From NCBI RefSeq assembly GCF_900094625.1, contig NZ_FMAJ01000010.1, positions 1-64,000 on the forward strand: a stretch of DNA of 64,000 bases, read 5' to 3'. Positions 8,011 to 16,609 of the stretch are shown one piece after another. The stretch is from Rhizobium aethiopicum (lineage in GTDB: Bacteria > Pseudomonadota > Alphaproteobacteria > Rhizobiales > Rhizobiaceae). Within the stretch, counting starts at the first letter, position 1, and each line of letters starts with the position of its first letter. Under the pieces are notes generated by a model. The model was not told where the DNA came from and ran no database searches. It saw only the letters and a list, made by a program, of their open reading frames with translations. The translations under genes and the position numbers were made by a program.

Positions 8011-9204
8011 TCAGTGGCCGCCTCCGGAGACCCCATCGGCATAATGAGCCAGCTTGGAGAACATGAGAACGAACAGCAGCAGCACCGGCAGCGCCATGAA
8101 GACGACGGCAAAACCGATATGCTCGGCGACGAAGCCGATCAAAGACGGCGCGACCAGCATGCCGGAATAACCCATCGTCGTCACCACAGAGATGCCGATG
8201 CCGGGCTTGAGACCGGGAATGTTGCCTGCGGCCGAGAAGGCGATCGGCACCATATTGGAAATGCCGATGCCGCAAAAGGCAAAGCCCAGAATCGCAAGTT
8301 CTGCATTCGGCGCCAGGCCGGCAAGCAACATGCCAGCGATGGCAAACAGCGTGCAGATGCGCAGCGTCTTGACGCCGCCGAGACGGTCACGCACCAGGTC
8401 GCCAGCAAAACGCATGACCGCCATGGTCGCCGAAAAGGCCGCGAAACCGAGGCCGGAAAGCGCGACCGAGGCATCCATTTCCTGCCGGAGATAGAGCGCG
8501 CCCCAATCCAGAACCGCACCTTCCGGCACCATCGAGAACAGCGCCATCAATCCGAGCAGCCACGGCAGCGGCACCATCGGCAGCCTCGTCTTCTCCTTCT
8601 TGGCATCGGGGTGCGGGGGATCCGCCAGGATCATGGGCCAAGCGATGGCAATAAAGATTGCCGCCAGTATCGTCGCCAGCTGCGCATGGCCGAGAATGCC
8701 GAGCTTGGCGATCACGACGCCGCCGAGACCCGAGCCGATCAGGCCGCCAAGGCTCCAGAAAGCATGGCAGGACGACATGATGGCGCGACGCATGGATTTT
8801 TCGACGGACACCGTGTTGGCATTCATCGCAACATCCATCGCGCCGATGAAACCTCCGAACAGAAAGAGCGCGATTGCTCCGGTGATCACGTTCGGCGCGA
8901 GCGTCAATGCTAGAAGCAATGGTACCACGCACACGGCGGTCACCCGAACGACGACGCGTGAGCCATGCTTGGCGATCTGCGCACCGGCGACCGGCATCAT
9001 GACCAGGGAGCCGATTCCGAAGACCAGAATCATCAATCCGAGCTCGAACTTGCTCAGTCCGAGACGTTCGGCAAAATCCGGAATCTTCGGCGCCCAACAG
9101 CCGACGACAAAGCCATTCATGAGAAAGAGCAGGGATACAGCAGCTCTGCTTCTGGTAATGAAGCCGCTGCGGATTCCTGGTGGCGCACTCACGTGACTGT
9201 CCAT
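8011..9204 (-). CDS. Major facilitator superfamily transporter
   Basis: A 397-residue inner-membrane permease with about 12 hydrophobic segments. It opens with RAAVSLLFLMNGFVVGCWAP and has the A-motif-like loop region after helix 2 (GAQIAKHGSRVVVR). The overall pattern resembles the YbjJ-type MFS proteins, whose substrates are poorly defined. No neighbouring catabolic gene reveals a substrate. The last segment ends with HYADGVSGGGH. The start ATG at 9202-9204 is followed by a short cytoplasmic leader. Its promoter must lie in the 9205-9268 gap or upstream. Confidence 0.85.
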   Translation of the reverse strand: MDSHVSAPPGIRSGFITRSRAAVSLLFLMNGFVVGCWAPKIPDFAERLGLSKFELGLMILVFGIGSLVMMPVAGAQIAKHGSRVVVRVTAVCVVPLLLALTLAPNVITGAIALFLFGGFIGAMDVAMNANTVSVEKSMRRAIMSSCHAFWSLGGLIGSGLGGVVIAKLGILGHAQLATILAAIFIAIAWPMILADPPHPDAKKEKTRLPMVPLPWLLGLMALFSMVPEGAVLDWGALYLRQEMDASVALSGLGFAAFSATMAVMRFAGDLVRDRLGGVKTLRICTLFAIAGMLLAGLAPNAELAILGFAFCGIGISNMVPIAFSAAGNIPGLKPGIGISVVTTMGYSGMLVAPSLIGFVAEHIGFAVVFMALPVLLLFVLMFSKLAHYADGVSGGGH

Positions 9205-9268
9205 ACTCGGTCTTTCCTAGTTGCCGGGCTTGGGAGCGCCCGTTTTTTCTTAACTCTGTAACGGCGGC

Positions 9269-9442
9269 TCAGTTCGTTTTTTCCGGAGGTGCAGCCCTGC
9301 ACCAACGGTCGCGATAACCCTCCAGAACCACGGGATCCGCATCGTCTTCGATGGTCAGGCGTTGGCAATCAGCAACCGGCGCGGCCATCGCGCGGTCGTC
9401 GAGCCGCAGTCCCTCGGAATTGAGACTTTGACGCTCGCGCAA
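9269..9442 (-). CDS. Possible short hypothetical protein with a non-ATG start
   Basis: The minus-strand frame ends in a natural-looking acidic/basic C-terminus (TIEDDADPVVLEGYRDRWC, then RAAPPEKTN) with strong third-position GC bias. That bias is typical of real genes here. There is no good ATG: TTG at 9442 (57 residues, with GGGGAGGG about 16 bases upstream) or an internal ATG at 9388 (39 residues). I do not recognise a family. It could be a genuine small protein upstream of, and cotranscribed with, the MFS gene, or a decayed gene whose start is lost. Confidence 0.35.
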   Translation of the reverse strand: MRERQSLNSEGLRLDDRAMAAPVADCQRLTIEDDADPVVLEGYRDRWCRAAPPEKTN

Positions 9443-9775
9443 CAGAAACTCTGCGTGTCCCTCCCCGGATCAACGGCTGAGATAATACAAACCTACATGA
9501 AGACAAACACTTATGATCATGTTCGCAGTATGCACGGATACACGTTTTCTGACGTGGTGAAACAAAGCTGCACCACCGACCGCACCTGACGGATATTTTC
9601 CGGGCTGAGGAAAACGAGGCGTCAGGCGCTTCGATGGATTTCATGTTTCCGCCGACGGCTTGAGAAAAATATTTGCAGTTGCTGCTTTTTTTCGCGGTTT
9701 TCTACGCTTCCGGCGCCCTAGTTTTCTGCGAATGATGCCTCACCCGATCGCAACCTCCCAAGGATGGATAGAACA
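9443..9775. other. Intergenic stretch before the amino-acid ABC operon
   Basis: About 330 bases with no convincing gene; the frames present have poor codon bias. It must hold the promoter of the ABC operon. A GTGGTG/CACCAC inverted repeat is seen around 9555-9580. The segment 9660-9720 is T-rich, with no clear boxes. Confidence 0.4.
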
Positions 9776-10549
9776 ATGAACTGGTTGAAAACCATCGCCG
9801 CCGCTGCCCTCATTCAGGCCGCAGCTCTCCTGCCCGCCCATGCCGGCGAAAACCTCGCCGCAATCAAATCCGCCGGCGTCATCAAGATCGGCACCGAAGG
9901 CACGTATGCGCCGTTCACCTATCATGACGAGAGCGGCAAGCTCGTCGGCTTCGACGTCGAGATCGGCGAAGCGATCGCCGCCAAGCTCGGCGTCAAGGCC
10001 GAGTTCGTCGAAGGCAAGTGGGACGGGCTCATCGCCGGCCTCGACGCCAAGCGCTACGACACGGTCATCAACCAGGTCGGCATTACCGAAGCCCGCAAAC
10101 AGAAATACGATTTCTCCGAACCTTATATCGCTTCCAAGGCCGTGCTGATCGTCCGCGAAGGCGACGACAGCATCAAGACCTTCGCCGACCTGAAGGGCAA
10201 GAAATCAGCCCAGTCGCTGACCAGCAACTTCGGCAAGATTGCAACTGAAGCCGGCGCCGAGCTCGTCGGCACCGATGGTTTCGACCAGTCGATCCAGCTC
10301 GTGCTGACCAAGCGCGCCGATGCAACGATCAACGACAGCCTCTCCTTCCTCGACTTCAAGAAGCACAAGCCGGATGCGCCGGTGAAGATCGCCGCCGAGC
10401 AGGAAAATGCTGATTATTCCGGCATCATCATCCGGAAAAACGAGCCTGAGCTTCTCGCCGAAATCAACAAGGCGCTTGCCGGCATCAAGGCCGACGGCAC
10501 TTACAAGAAGATCGCCGACAAGTACTTCGGCCAGGACGTTTCCAAGTAA
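9776..10549 (+). CDS. Amino-acid ABC transporter periplasmic binding protein
   Basis: Periplasmic receptor of a polar-amino-acid ABC importer (SBP family 3, FliY/HisJ/GlnH-like). About 257 residues: a signal peptide of about 23 residues ends at PAHA, then the mature family-3 start IKIGTEGTYAPFTY (about 37-50). LVGFDVEIGEAIA, YDTVINQVGITEARK and the GIIIRKNEPEL region follow. The ligand is uncertain; cystine-binding proteins look similar. I prefer the ATG at 9776 because an AAGGA lies 11 bases upstream; ATG 9764 abuts the same AAGG and has no spacing. Permease and ATPase genes follow on the same strand. Confidence 0.9.
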   Translation: MNWLKTIAAAALIQAAALLPAHAGENLAAIKSAGVIKIGTEGTYAPFTYHDESGKLVGFDVEIGEAIAAKLGVKAEFVEGKWDGLIAGLDAKRYDTVINQVGITEARKQKYDFSEPYIASKAVLIVREGDDSIKTFADLKGKKSAQSLTSNFGKIATEAGAELVGTDGFDQSIQLVLTKRADATINDSLSFLDFKKHKPDAPVKIAAEQENADYSGIIIRKNEPELLAEINKALAGIKADGTYKKIADKYFGQDVSK

Positions 10550-10566
10550 GCTTCGTTCAAAAAAGT

Positions 10567-10599
10567 CCCTCCCCCTTGTGGGGAGGGGTTGGGGAGGGG
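10567..10599 (+). repeat. G-rich hairpin between binding-protein and permease genes
   Basis: CCCTCCCC (10567-10574) can pair with GGGGAGGG at 10580-10587, or alternatively with a second, nearly identical G-rich block at 10591-10599. The element is repeated-looking and sits in the 94-base gap after the binding-protein stop. Such hairpins often stabilise or attenuate the distal message, giving more binding protein than permease. Similar C/G-rich palindromes are common between genes in alphaproteobacteria. Confidence 0.55.
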
Positions 10600-10643
10600 T
10601 ATTCCGAGGTGTCACTACCCAATCCATGAGAGGGAATGTCCCC

Positions 10644-11324
10644 TTGCCGCACTGGCTTCAACTGATGGCGGAATCGCTTCCCTCGCTGCTCTGGGCGGGG
10701 TTGATCTTCACCATCCCCCTCACACTGCTCTCCTTCGCCTTCGGCCTGATCCTCGGCCTGGTCACCGCGATCGCTCGCCTTTTCGGCCCGGCGCCCGTCG
10801 CGGCGATCGCCCGCTTTTATGTCTGGGTGATCCGCGGCACGCCGCTGCTCGTCCAGCTCTTCGTGATCTTTTACGGCCTGCCGAGCATCGGTATCCTGCT
10901 CGACGCCTTTCCCGCCGCGCTCATTGGTTTTACCTTGAATATCGGCGCCTACAGCTCCGAAATCATCCGCGCCGTCATCTCCTCCGTGCCGAAGGGGCAG
11001 TGGGAGGCAGCCTATTCAATCGGCATGAGCTGGCGCCAGGCGATGAGCCGGACGATCCTGCCTCAGGCCGCCCGGGTCGCCGTCCCGCCTCTGTCCAACA
11101 CCTTCATCTCGCTGGTCAAGGATACCTCGCTCGCGGCCGCCATCACCGTGCCGGAGCTCTTCCAGGCCGCACAGCGCATCGTCGCCACCACTTATGAACC
11201 GCTGATCCTTTATATCGAGGCAGCGCTGATCTATCTCGTCCTGAGCTCCGTCCTGTCGCAGTTGCAGGTGCGGCTGGAGCGCCGCTTCGCGCGTTACGGC
11301 GGCATGCTGGAGGCAAATGCATGA
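10644..11324 (+). CDS. Amino-acid ABC transporter permease (TTG start)
   Basis: Inner-membrane permease of the HisMQ type, about 226 residues with five hydrophobic segments. The EAA loop is EAAYSIGMSWRQAMSRTILPQA (split at about residues 125-146). The TTG at 10644 is the best start: GAGAGGGA lies 8 bases upstream and the product then begins M-PHWLQLMAESLP, the usual wording of this family. ATG 10626 would overlap that ribosome site and ATG 10665 has none. Its stop overlaps the start of the ATPase gene (ATGA), indicating translational coupling. Confidence 0.88.
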   Translation: MPHWLQLMAESLPSLLWAGLIFTIPLTLLSFAFGLILGLVTAIARLFGPAPVAAIARFYVWVIRGTPLLVQLFVIFYGLPSIGILLDAFPAALIGFTLNIGAYSSEIIRAVISSVPKGQWEAAYSIGMSWRQAMSRTILPQAARVAVPPLSNTFISLVKDTSLAAAITVPELFQAAQRIVATTYEPLILYIEAALIYLVLSSVLSQLQVRLERRFARYGGMLEANA

Positions 11325-12082
11325 TCGAGCTTTCCAACATTGAAAAGCGCTTCGGCGATGCCGTCATCCTGAAGGACATCAGCATCCGCATTCCTGAGGG
11401 CAGCGTCACCGCCCTCGTCGGACCGTCCGGCGGCGGCAAGAGCACGTTGCTGCGCTGCATCAACCTGCTCGAAATCCCGACATCAGGCTTGATCCGCCTC
11501 GGCGAGGAGGAGCTTTCCTTCGCACCCGGCAAACGTGTCGGCTGGCAGGCGATCCAGAAGATCCGCCGTCAGACGGGTATGGTCTTCCAGAACTTCCAGC
11601 TTTTCCCGCATCAGACCGCGATCGAAAATGTAATGGAAGGTCTGGTGACGGTGCTGAAATGGCCGAGGGAAAAGGCGCGCGAGCGCGCCATGGAACTTCT
11701 GACCAAGGTCGGCATGGCGCACAAGACCGATGCCTGGCCTTCGACGCTGTCGGGCGGTCAGCAGCAACGCGTGGCGATCGCCCGGGCGCTGGCGCCGTCG
11801 CCGCGCGTGCTTCTCTGCGACGAGCCCACCTCCGCGCTCGATCCGGAACTATCGGCCGAGGTGGTCGATGTGCTGGGCCAGCTTGCCCGCGAGGGCACGA
11901 CGATGGTGATGGCGACCCATGATCTGCGGCTCGCCTCGAAAATTGCCAATGACGTGGTCTTCCTGGAAGCGGGGAGCGTGGTGGAGACGGGCAGTGCGAA
12001 AGCCATCTTCACTGCGCCGGAGCGCGAACGCACCAAGCGCTTCATCTCGACGATCAACGCAGCCCACACATACGATATCTGA
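11321..12082 (+). CDS. Amino-acid ABC transporter ATP-binding protein
   Basis: Cytoplasmic ATPase of the same importer, 253 residues. Walker A is GPSGGGKST (about 34-42), the Q-loop is TGMVFQNFQLFPH, the signature is LSGGQQQRVAIARAL, Walker B is RVLLCDEPTSALDP and the switch is MATHD. The start overlaps the permease stop by four bases. The order binding protein - permease - ATPase with a single permease gene implies a permease homodimer. Confidence 0.93.
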   Translation: MIELSNIEKRFGDAVILKDISIRIPEGSVTALVGPSGGGKSTLLRCINLLEIPTSGLIRLGEEELSFAPGKRVGWQAIQKIRRQTGMVFQNFQLFPHQTAIENVMEGLVTVLKWPREKARERAMELLTKVGMAHKTDAWPSTLSGGQQQRVAIARALAPSPRVLLCDEPTSALDPELSAEVVDVLGQLAREGTTMVMATHDLRLASKIANDVVFLEAGSVVETGSAKAIFTAPERERTKRFISTINAAHTYDI

Positions 12083-12084
12083 AT

Positions 12085-12114
12085 GTCTCACGTGAATCGT
12101 GATTCACGTGAGAC
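12085..12114. terminator. Perfect 30-bp palindrome between convergent genes
   Basis: GTCTCACGTGAATC and its exact complement GATTCACGTGAGAC flank a 2-base centre, starting 2 bases after the ABC ATPase stop. The FMN reductase gene ends on the other side at 12133. Neither flank has a long T tract. It may act as a bidirectional terminator or 3' stabiliser. The nested CACGTG cores could also bind a protein. Confidence 0.6.
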
Positions 12115-12132
12115 GCTTCCGCCCGAAATGCC

Positions 12133-12705
12133 TCAGGCAGAGGTGACGACCGAGCGCGCTGCCTTCAGCGCATTGCCCCACCAGATGAGCTGGTCGAGCT
12201 GATTTCTGGCCGCCTCGTTGAGGTGCGGGTAATCGCTGAGGCTTTTGCCTTCCTTGAGCACGCTCAGATATTCGCTGAAGGCGATGTGGACACCCGTCTT
12301 CACCGAAGCGGCGGCCATTTCAACGAAGATCAGCCTCAGATGCTCGACGGCGCGTGCACCGCCGACGCCGCCGTAACCGACGAAGGCGACCGGCTTGTGG
12401 ATGAATTCACCGAGATCGATGGCATTCTTCAGGACCGCGGTCGGCGCGTGATTGTATTCGGCGGCGGTGAAAATATAACCGTCGAATTCGCGCAGTTTCT
12501 TCTTCCAAAGTTCAGCCGTCTCATTCTCCGCTGCTGTCGCGCGCGCTTCGCCGAAGAACGGCAACGGATAATCACGAAGATCGAGCACCTCGACGGCAAG
12601 CTCGGAACGCTCTCCGGCAAGGCCGGCGATCCATTGGGCGGGATGGTCGGCAAAGCGGCCGATACGCGTGCTTCCGACGATGACGGCGATTTTCAACTGG
12701 CTCAT
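12133..12705 (-). CDS. NADPH-dependent FMN reductase family protein
   Basis: Flavodoxin-like oxidoreductase of 190 residues. The phosphate-binding loop is VGSTRIGRFADHPAQWI (10-26), followed by PLPFFGE and EYNHAPTAVLKNAIDLG (about 102-118), which shapes the flavin pocket. GYGGVGGARAVEHLR is also present. Members reduce FMN, quinones, azo compounds or chromate using NAD(P)H; the physiological substrate here is unknown. It begins at the ATG 12703-12705 with GGAAAGAACCCC immediately upstream. It converges on the amino-acid ABC operon and is separated from it by the palindrome at 12085-12114. Confidence 0.88.
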   Translation of the reverse strand: MSQLKIAVIVGSTRIGRFADHPAQWIAGLAGERSELAVEVLDLRDYPLPFFGEARATAAENETAELWKKKLREFDGYIFTAAEYNHAPTAVLKNAIDLGEFIHKPVAFVGYGGVGGARAVEHLRLIFVEMAAASVKTGVHIAFSEYLSVLKEGKSLSDYPHLNEAARNQLDQLIWWGNALKAARSVVTSA

Positions 12706-12933
12706 GGGGTTCTTTCCTGTTGAATGGCGGGGTCGCTGGAGCGCCGCGGCCGACAGGGCACGCCATCGATGCTCCTTGAACAGCGTATAATCCTTTAGAG
12801 TTAAACGCCGGAGTTGCTTTTAGGAAAGAAGCGCCATGCCCGGCAAGCCGGAAAGTCCGCGAAACGCTTGAAAATCTCACCCTTCAGTTCAGCTGGTCGC
12901 ACACAATCGAGTGATCGCAATAAAAGAGGGTGA

Positions 12934-12964
12934 GCTGCCGGAACGAGATCTCCGCTCCGGCAGC
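12934..12964 (-). terminator. Rho-independent terminator of pyc
   Basis: GCTGCCGGA and TCCGGCAGC form a perfect 9-bp stem just after the pyc stop. On the minus strand a T-rich stretch (CTCTTTTATT) follows. Confidence 0.75.
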
Positions 12965-12971
12965 CGAACGA

Positions 12972-15900
12972 TTAACCGCCGTAGACGACCAGCAAATCCT
13001 TGGCGTCGATCTGGTCTCCGGCTTTGACAAGCACTTCGGCGATGGTCCCGTCCTTTTCCGCATGGATCGCGGTTTCCATCTTCATTGCCTCGATGGAGAC
13101 GAGCACGTCGCCGGCACTGACGGCCTGGCCTGAAGAGACGAAGACGCGGCTGATGACGCCTGGCATCGGCGCGCCGACATGGGCGGCGTTGCCCGGTTCG
13201 GCCTTGCGGCGGACGGCCGCTCCGGTCGCCCCATGCGCCCGGTCCGGCACCTTGATGCGGCGCGGCTGGCCGTTGAGCTCGAAGAAGACGGTGACCATGC
13301 CCTGGCTGTCGGTGGCGCTCATCGCCTGGTTAACGATGACGAGCGTCTTGCCCTTCTCGATGTCGGCGAACAGCTCCTCGCCATCCGCCAGGCCGTAGAA
13401 ATAGGCCGGGGTCGGCAGCACCGAGACCGGACCGTAGGTATCGGAGGCGAGCGCAAAGTCAGTGAAGACTTTCGGATACATCAGATAGGAGGCGAATTCG
13501 AAGTCGCTGACCTCACGCTCCAGCTTCGTCTCGATAACCTTGCGCTCGGCATCGAGATCGGCCTCCTTCAGCAGCGAGCCGGGACGCACCGTATAGGGCT
13601 TGTCGCCCTTCAGCGCCTTCTTCTGCAGCGTTTCCGGCCAGCCGGACGGCGGCTGGCCGAGATCGCCCTTCAGCATCGAGACCACCGATTCCGGGAAGGA
13701 GACTTCGCGGTCCGGGCTGACGACATCGGCGACTGTCAGGTCCTGCGAGACCATCATCAGCGCCATGTCGCCGACCACCTTGGAGGACGGCGTCACCTTG
13801 ACGATGTCGCCGAACATCTGGTTGGCATCGGCATAGGCCTGGGCTACCTGGTGCCAGCGGGTCTCCAGCCCCAGCGAACGCGCCTGCTCCTTGAGGTTGG
13901 TGAACTGGCCGCCCGGCATTTCATGCAGATAGACTTCCGATGCCGGACCCTTGAGATCGCTTTCGAAGGCAGCATACTGGTTGCGCACCGCTTCCCAATA
14001 GAAGGAGATGCGGCGGATCCATTCCGGATCGAGGCCGGGATCACGCTCGGAGCCGGAGAGCGCCTCTACGATCGAGCCGAGACAGGGTTGCGAGGTGTTG
14101 CCGGACAGCGCATCCATTGCCGCATCGACGGCATCGACACCGGCTTCGACGGCGGCAAGAACCGTTGCCGCCGCAATGCCCGAGGTGTCATGCGTGTGGA
14201 AGTGGATCGGCAGGCCGGTCGCCTCGCGCAGCGCCTTGAACAGAACCTTCGCCGCCGCAGGCTTGAGCAGACCCGCCATGTCCTTCAGCGCGATGATATG
14301 GGCGCCGGCCTTTTCGAGCTCGACGGCAAGGTCGGTGTAGTATTTCAGGTCGTATTTCGGGCGGGCCGAATTCAGGATATCGCCGGTATAGCAAATCGCC
14401 GCTTCGCAGAGCTTGTTCTCCTCGGCAATCGCATCCATCGACACCCGCATGTTCTCGACCCAGTTCAGGCAGTCGAAGACGCGGAAGAGATCGATGCCGC
14501 CCTTGGCCGCCTGGCGGACGAAGTATTTGACGACATTGTCGGGATAGTTGGTGTAGCCGACGCCGTTGGCGCCGCGCAGCAGCATCTGCAGCAGCAGGTT
14601 CGGCGCGCCCTCGCGGATCAGCGCCAGCCGCTCCCATGGATCTTCCGTCAGGAAGCGCATCGAGACGTCGAAGGTGGCGCCCCCCCAGCATTCGAGCGAC
14701 AGCAGGTTCGGCAGCGCGTGCGCATAGGTGCCGGCGATGCTGGCGATGTCATAGGTGCGCATGCGGGTGGCGAGCAGCGACTGGTGGCCGTCGCGCATCG
14801 TCGTATCGGTTAGCAGCACCCGCTTCTCATTGCGCATCCATTCGCCGAACTTCTTCGGGCCGAGCTTGTCGAGAAGCTGCTTGGTGCCGTCCTTAACCCC
14901 GTTTCCATTGGCATAAGGCACCACCGGCCTCGCGGCGTTTTCAAGCGGCTTCGGCCTGTCCTTGGCCTCCGGATGGCCGTTGACGGTGACGTCGGCGAGA
15001 TAGGTCAAGAGCTTCGTCGCCCGGTCCTGGCGCTTGACCTGCTGGAAGAGCTCCGGCGTCGTGTCGATGAACCGGGTCGTATAGCTGTTGTCCCGGAATT
15101 TCGGGTGGCCGATGATCGCTTCGAGGAAGGTCAGATTGGTGGCCACACCGCGAATGCGGAATTCGCGCAGCGCCCGGTCCATGCGGGAAATCGCTTCGGA
15201 CGGGTTCGGCGCCCAGGCCGTCACCTTGACCAGCAGCGGATCGTAATAGCGGGTGATGATCGCGCCTGAATAGGAGGTGCCTCCGTCGAGACGGATGCCG
15301 AAGCCAGAAGCCGAGCGATAGGCGGTGATGCGGCCGTAATCCGGAATGAAGTTGTGCTCCGGATCTTCGGTGGTGATACGGCACTGCAGCGCATGGCCGT
15401 TGAGGCGGATGTCGGCCTGAGCGGGAACGCCGGATTCCGGCGTACCGATCGCGGCACCGTCAAGGATATGGATCTGCGCCTTGACGATGTCGATGCCGGT
15501 GACGACTTCGGTTACCGTATGCTCGACCTGAATGCGCGGATTGACCTCGATGAAGTAGAATTTGCCGGTATCGGCATCCATCAGATATTCGACGGTGCCG
15601 GCGCCGATGTAATTGGTCGCAGCCGCGATCTTCAACGAATAGGCGGCAAGCTCCTGGCGCTGCGCTTCCGTCAGATAAGGTGCGGGCGCACGCTCGACCA
15701 CCTTCTGGTTCCGGCGCTGGATGGAGCAGTCGCGCTCGAAGAGATGCACGACGTTGCCGTGGGTATCGCCGAGGATCTGGCTTTCGACGTGGCGGGCGCG
15801 CTCGACGAGCTTTTCCAGATAGACCTCGTCCTTGCCGAAGGCGGCCATTGCCTCGCGCTTGGCCTCGGTCACCTCGCGGGCGAGATCCTTTGGATCGCGG

Positions 15901-16436
15901 ATCGCGCGCATGCCGCGCCCGCCGCCGCCCCAGGAGGCCTTCAGCATGACCGGATAGCCGATCTCTTCAGCCATCTTCGCCACTTCGGCCATATCATCCG
16001 GCAACGGTTCGGTTGCCGGCACGACCGGCACGCCGACCGAAATCGCCAAATTGCGAGCCGCAACCTTGTTGCCGAGCTGGCGCATCGTATCGCCCTTCGG
16101 GCCGATGAAGATGATGCCAGCCTCGTGGCAGGCGTCAACGAATTCGGGGCTTTCCGACAAGAGGCCATAGCCCGGATGGATCGCATCGGCGCCTGAGAGC
16201 TTGGCAACGCGGATCACCTCGTCGATCGACAGGTAACTTTCGATCGGCCCGAGATCGCGGGCAAGATGCGGGCCGCGGCCGACCTGGTAGCTCTCGTCCG
16301 CCTTGAAGCGATGCAGCGCCAGCTTGTCCTCCTCCGCCCAGATCGCGACCGTTTTTATTCCAAGCTCGTTGGCCGCGCGGAACACGCGAATGGCTATTTC
16401 GGAGCGGTTGGCAACGAGTATCTTGGAAATGGGCAA
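12972..16436 (-). CDS. pyc: Pyruvate carboxylase
   Basis: Biotin enzyme making oxaloacetate from pyruvate, bicarbonate and ATP, feeding the TCA cycle. 1154 residues, the usual length for the single-chain form. An N-terminal biotin-carboxylase/ATP-grasp domain spans about 1-460 (MPISKILVANRSEIAIR, KASWGGGGRGMR, EVNPRIQVEHTVTE). A central carboxyltransferase barrel spans about 530-830 (TTMRDGHQSL, metal-binding HFHTHDTSG). The C-terminal biotinyl domain has the modified lysine in EAMKMET about 35 residues from the end. No repressor or other operon partner is adjacent; a terminator follows. Confidence 0.97.
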   Translation of the reverse strand: MPISKILVANRSEIAIRVFRAANELGIKTVAIWAEEDKLALHRFKADESYQVGRGPHLARDLGPIESYLSIDEVIRVAKLSGADAIHPGYGLLSESPEFVDACHEAGIIFIGPKGDTMRQLGNKVAARNLAISVGVPVVPATEPLPDDMAEVAKMAEEIGYPVMLKASWGGGGRGMRAIRDPKDLAREVTEAKREAMAAFGKDEVYLEKLVERARHVESQILGDTHGNVVHLFERDCSIQRRNQKVVERAPAPYLTEAQRQELAAYSLKIAAATNYIGAGTVEYLMDADTGKFYFIEVNPRIQVEHTVTEVVTGIDIVKAQIHILDGAAIGTPESGVPAQADIRLNGHALQCRITTEDPEHNFIPDYGRITAYRSASGFGIRLDGGTSYSGAIITRYYDPLLVKVTAWAPNPSEAISRMDRALREFRIRGVATNLTFLEAIIGHPKFRDNSYTTRFIDTTPELFQQVKRQDRATKLLTYLADVTVNGHPEAKDRPKPLENAARPVVPYANGNGVKDGTKQLLDKLGPKKFGEWMRNEKRVLLTDTTMRDGHQSLLATRMRTYDIASIAGTYAHALPNLLSLECWGGATFDVSMRFLTEDPWERLALIREGAPNLLLQMLLRGANGVGYTNYPDNVVKYFVRQAAKGGIDLFRVFDCLNWVENMRVSMDAIAEENKLCEAAICYTGDILNSARPKYDLKYYTDLAVELEKAGAHIIALKDMAGLLKPAAAKVLFKALREATGLPIHFHTHDTSGIAAATVLAAVEAGVDAVDAAMDALSGNTSQPCLGSIVEALSGSERDPGLDPEWIRRISFYWEAVRNQYAAFESDLKGPASEVYLHEMPGGQFTNLKEQARSLGLETRWHQVAQAYADANQMFGDIVKVTPSSKVVGDMALMMVSQDLTVADVVSPDREVSFPESVVSMLKGDLGQPPSGWPETLQKKALKGDKPYTVRPGSLLKEADLDAERKVIETKLEREVSDFEFASYLMYPKVFTDFALASDTYGPVSVLPTPAYFYGLADGEELFADIEKGKTLVIVNQAMSATDSQGMVTVFFELNGQPRRIKVPDRAHGATGAAVRRKAEPGNAAHVGAPMPGVISRVFVSSGQAVSAGDVLVSIEAMKMETAIHAEKDGTIAEVLVKAGDQIDAKDLLVVYGG

Positions 16437-16609
16437 AACGGTCTCCTCCGTCGTTCAGACACGGGCATGCTGCACCCGCGAAGAAAATTCTTAACTTCTT
16501 GTCACGGGAAGTTCAATTTCTCTTGCGACTGCGAAATGCACTTTCTCGCCATGCCACGAAATGCCGACCGTCAGTATGCAGCGTTTCAGCGAGATGGATA
16601 AGGAGAAGC

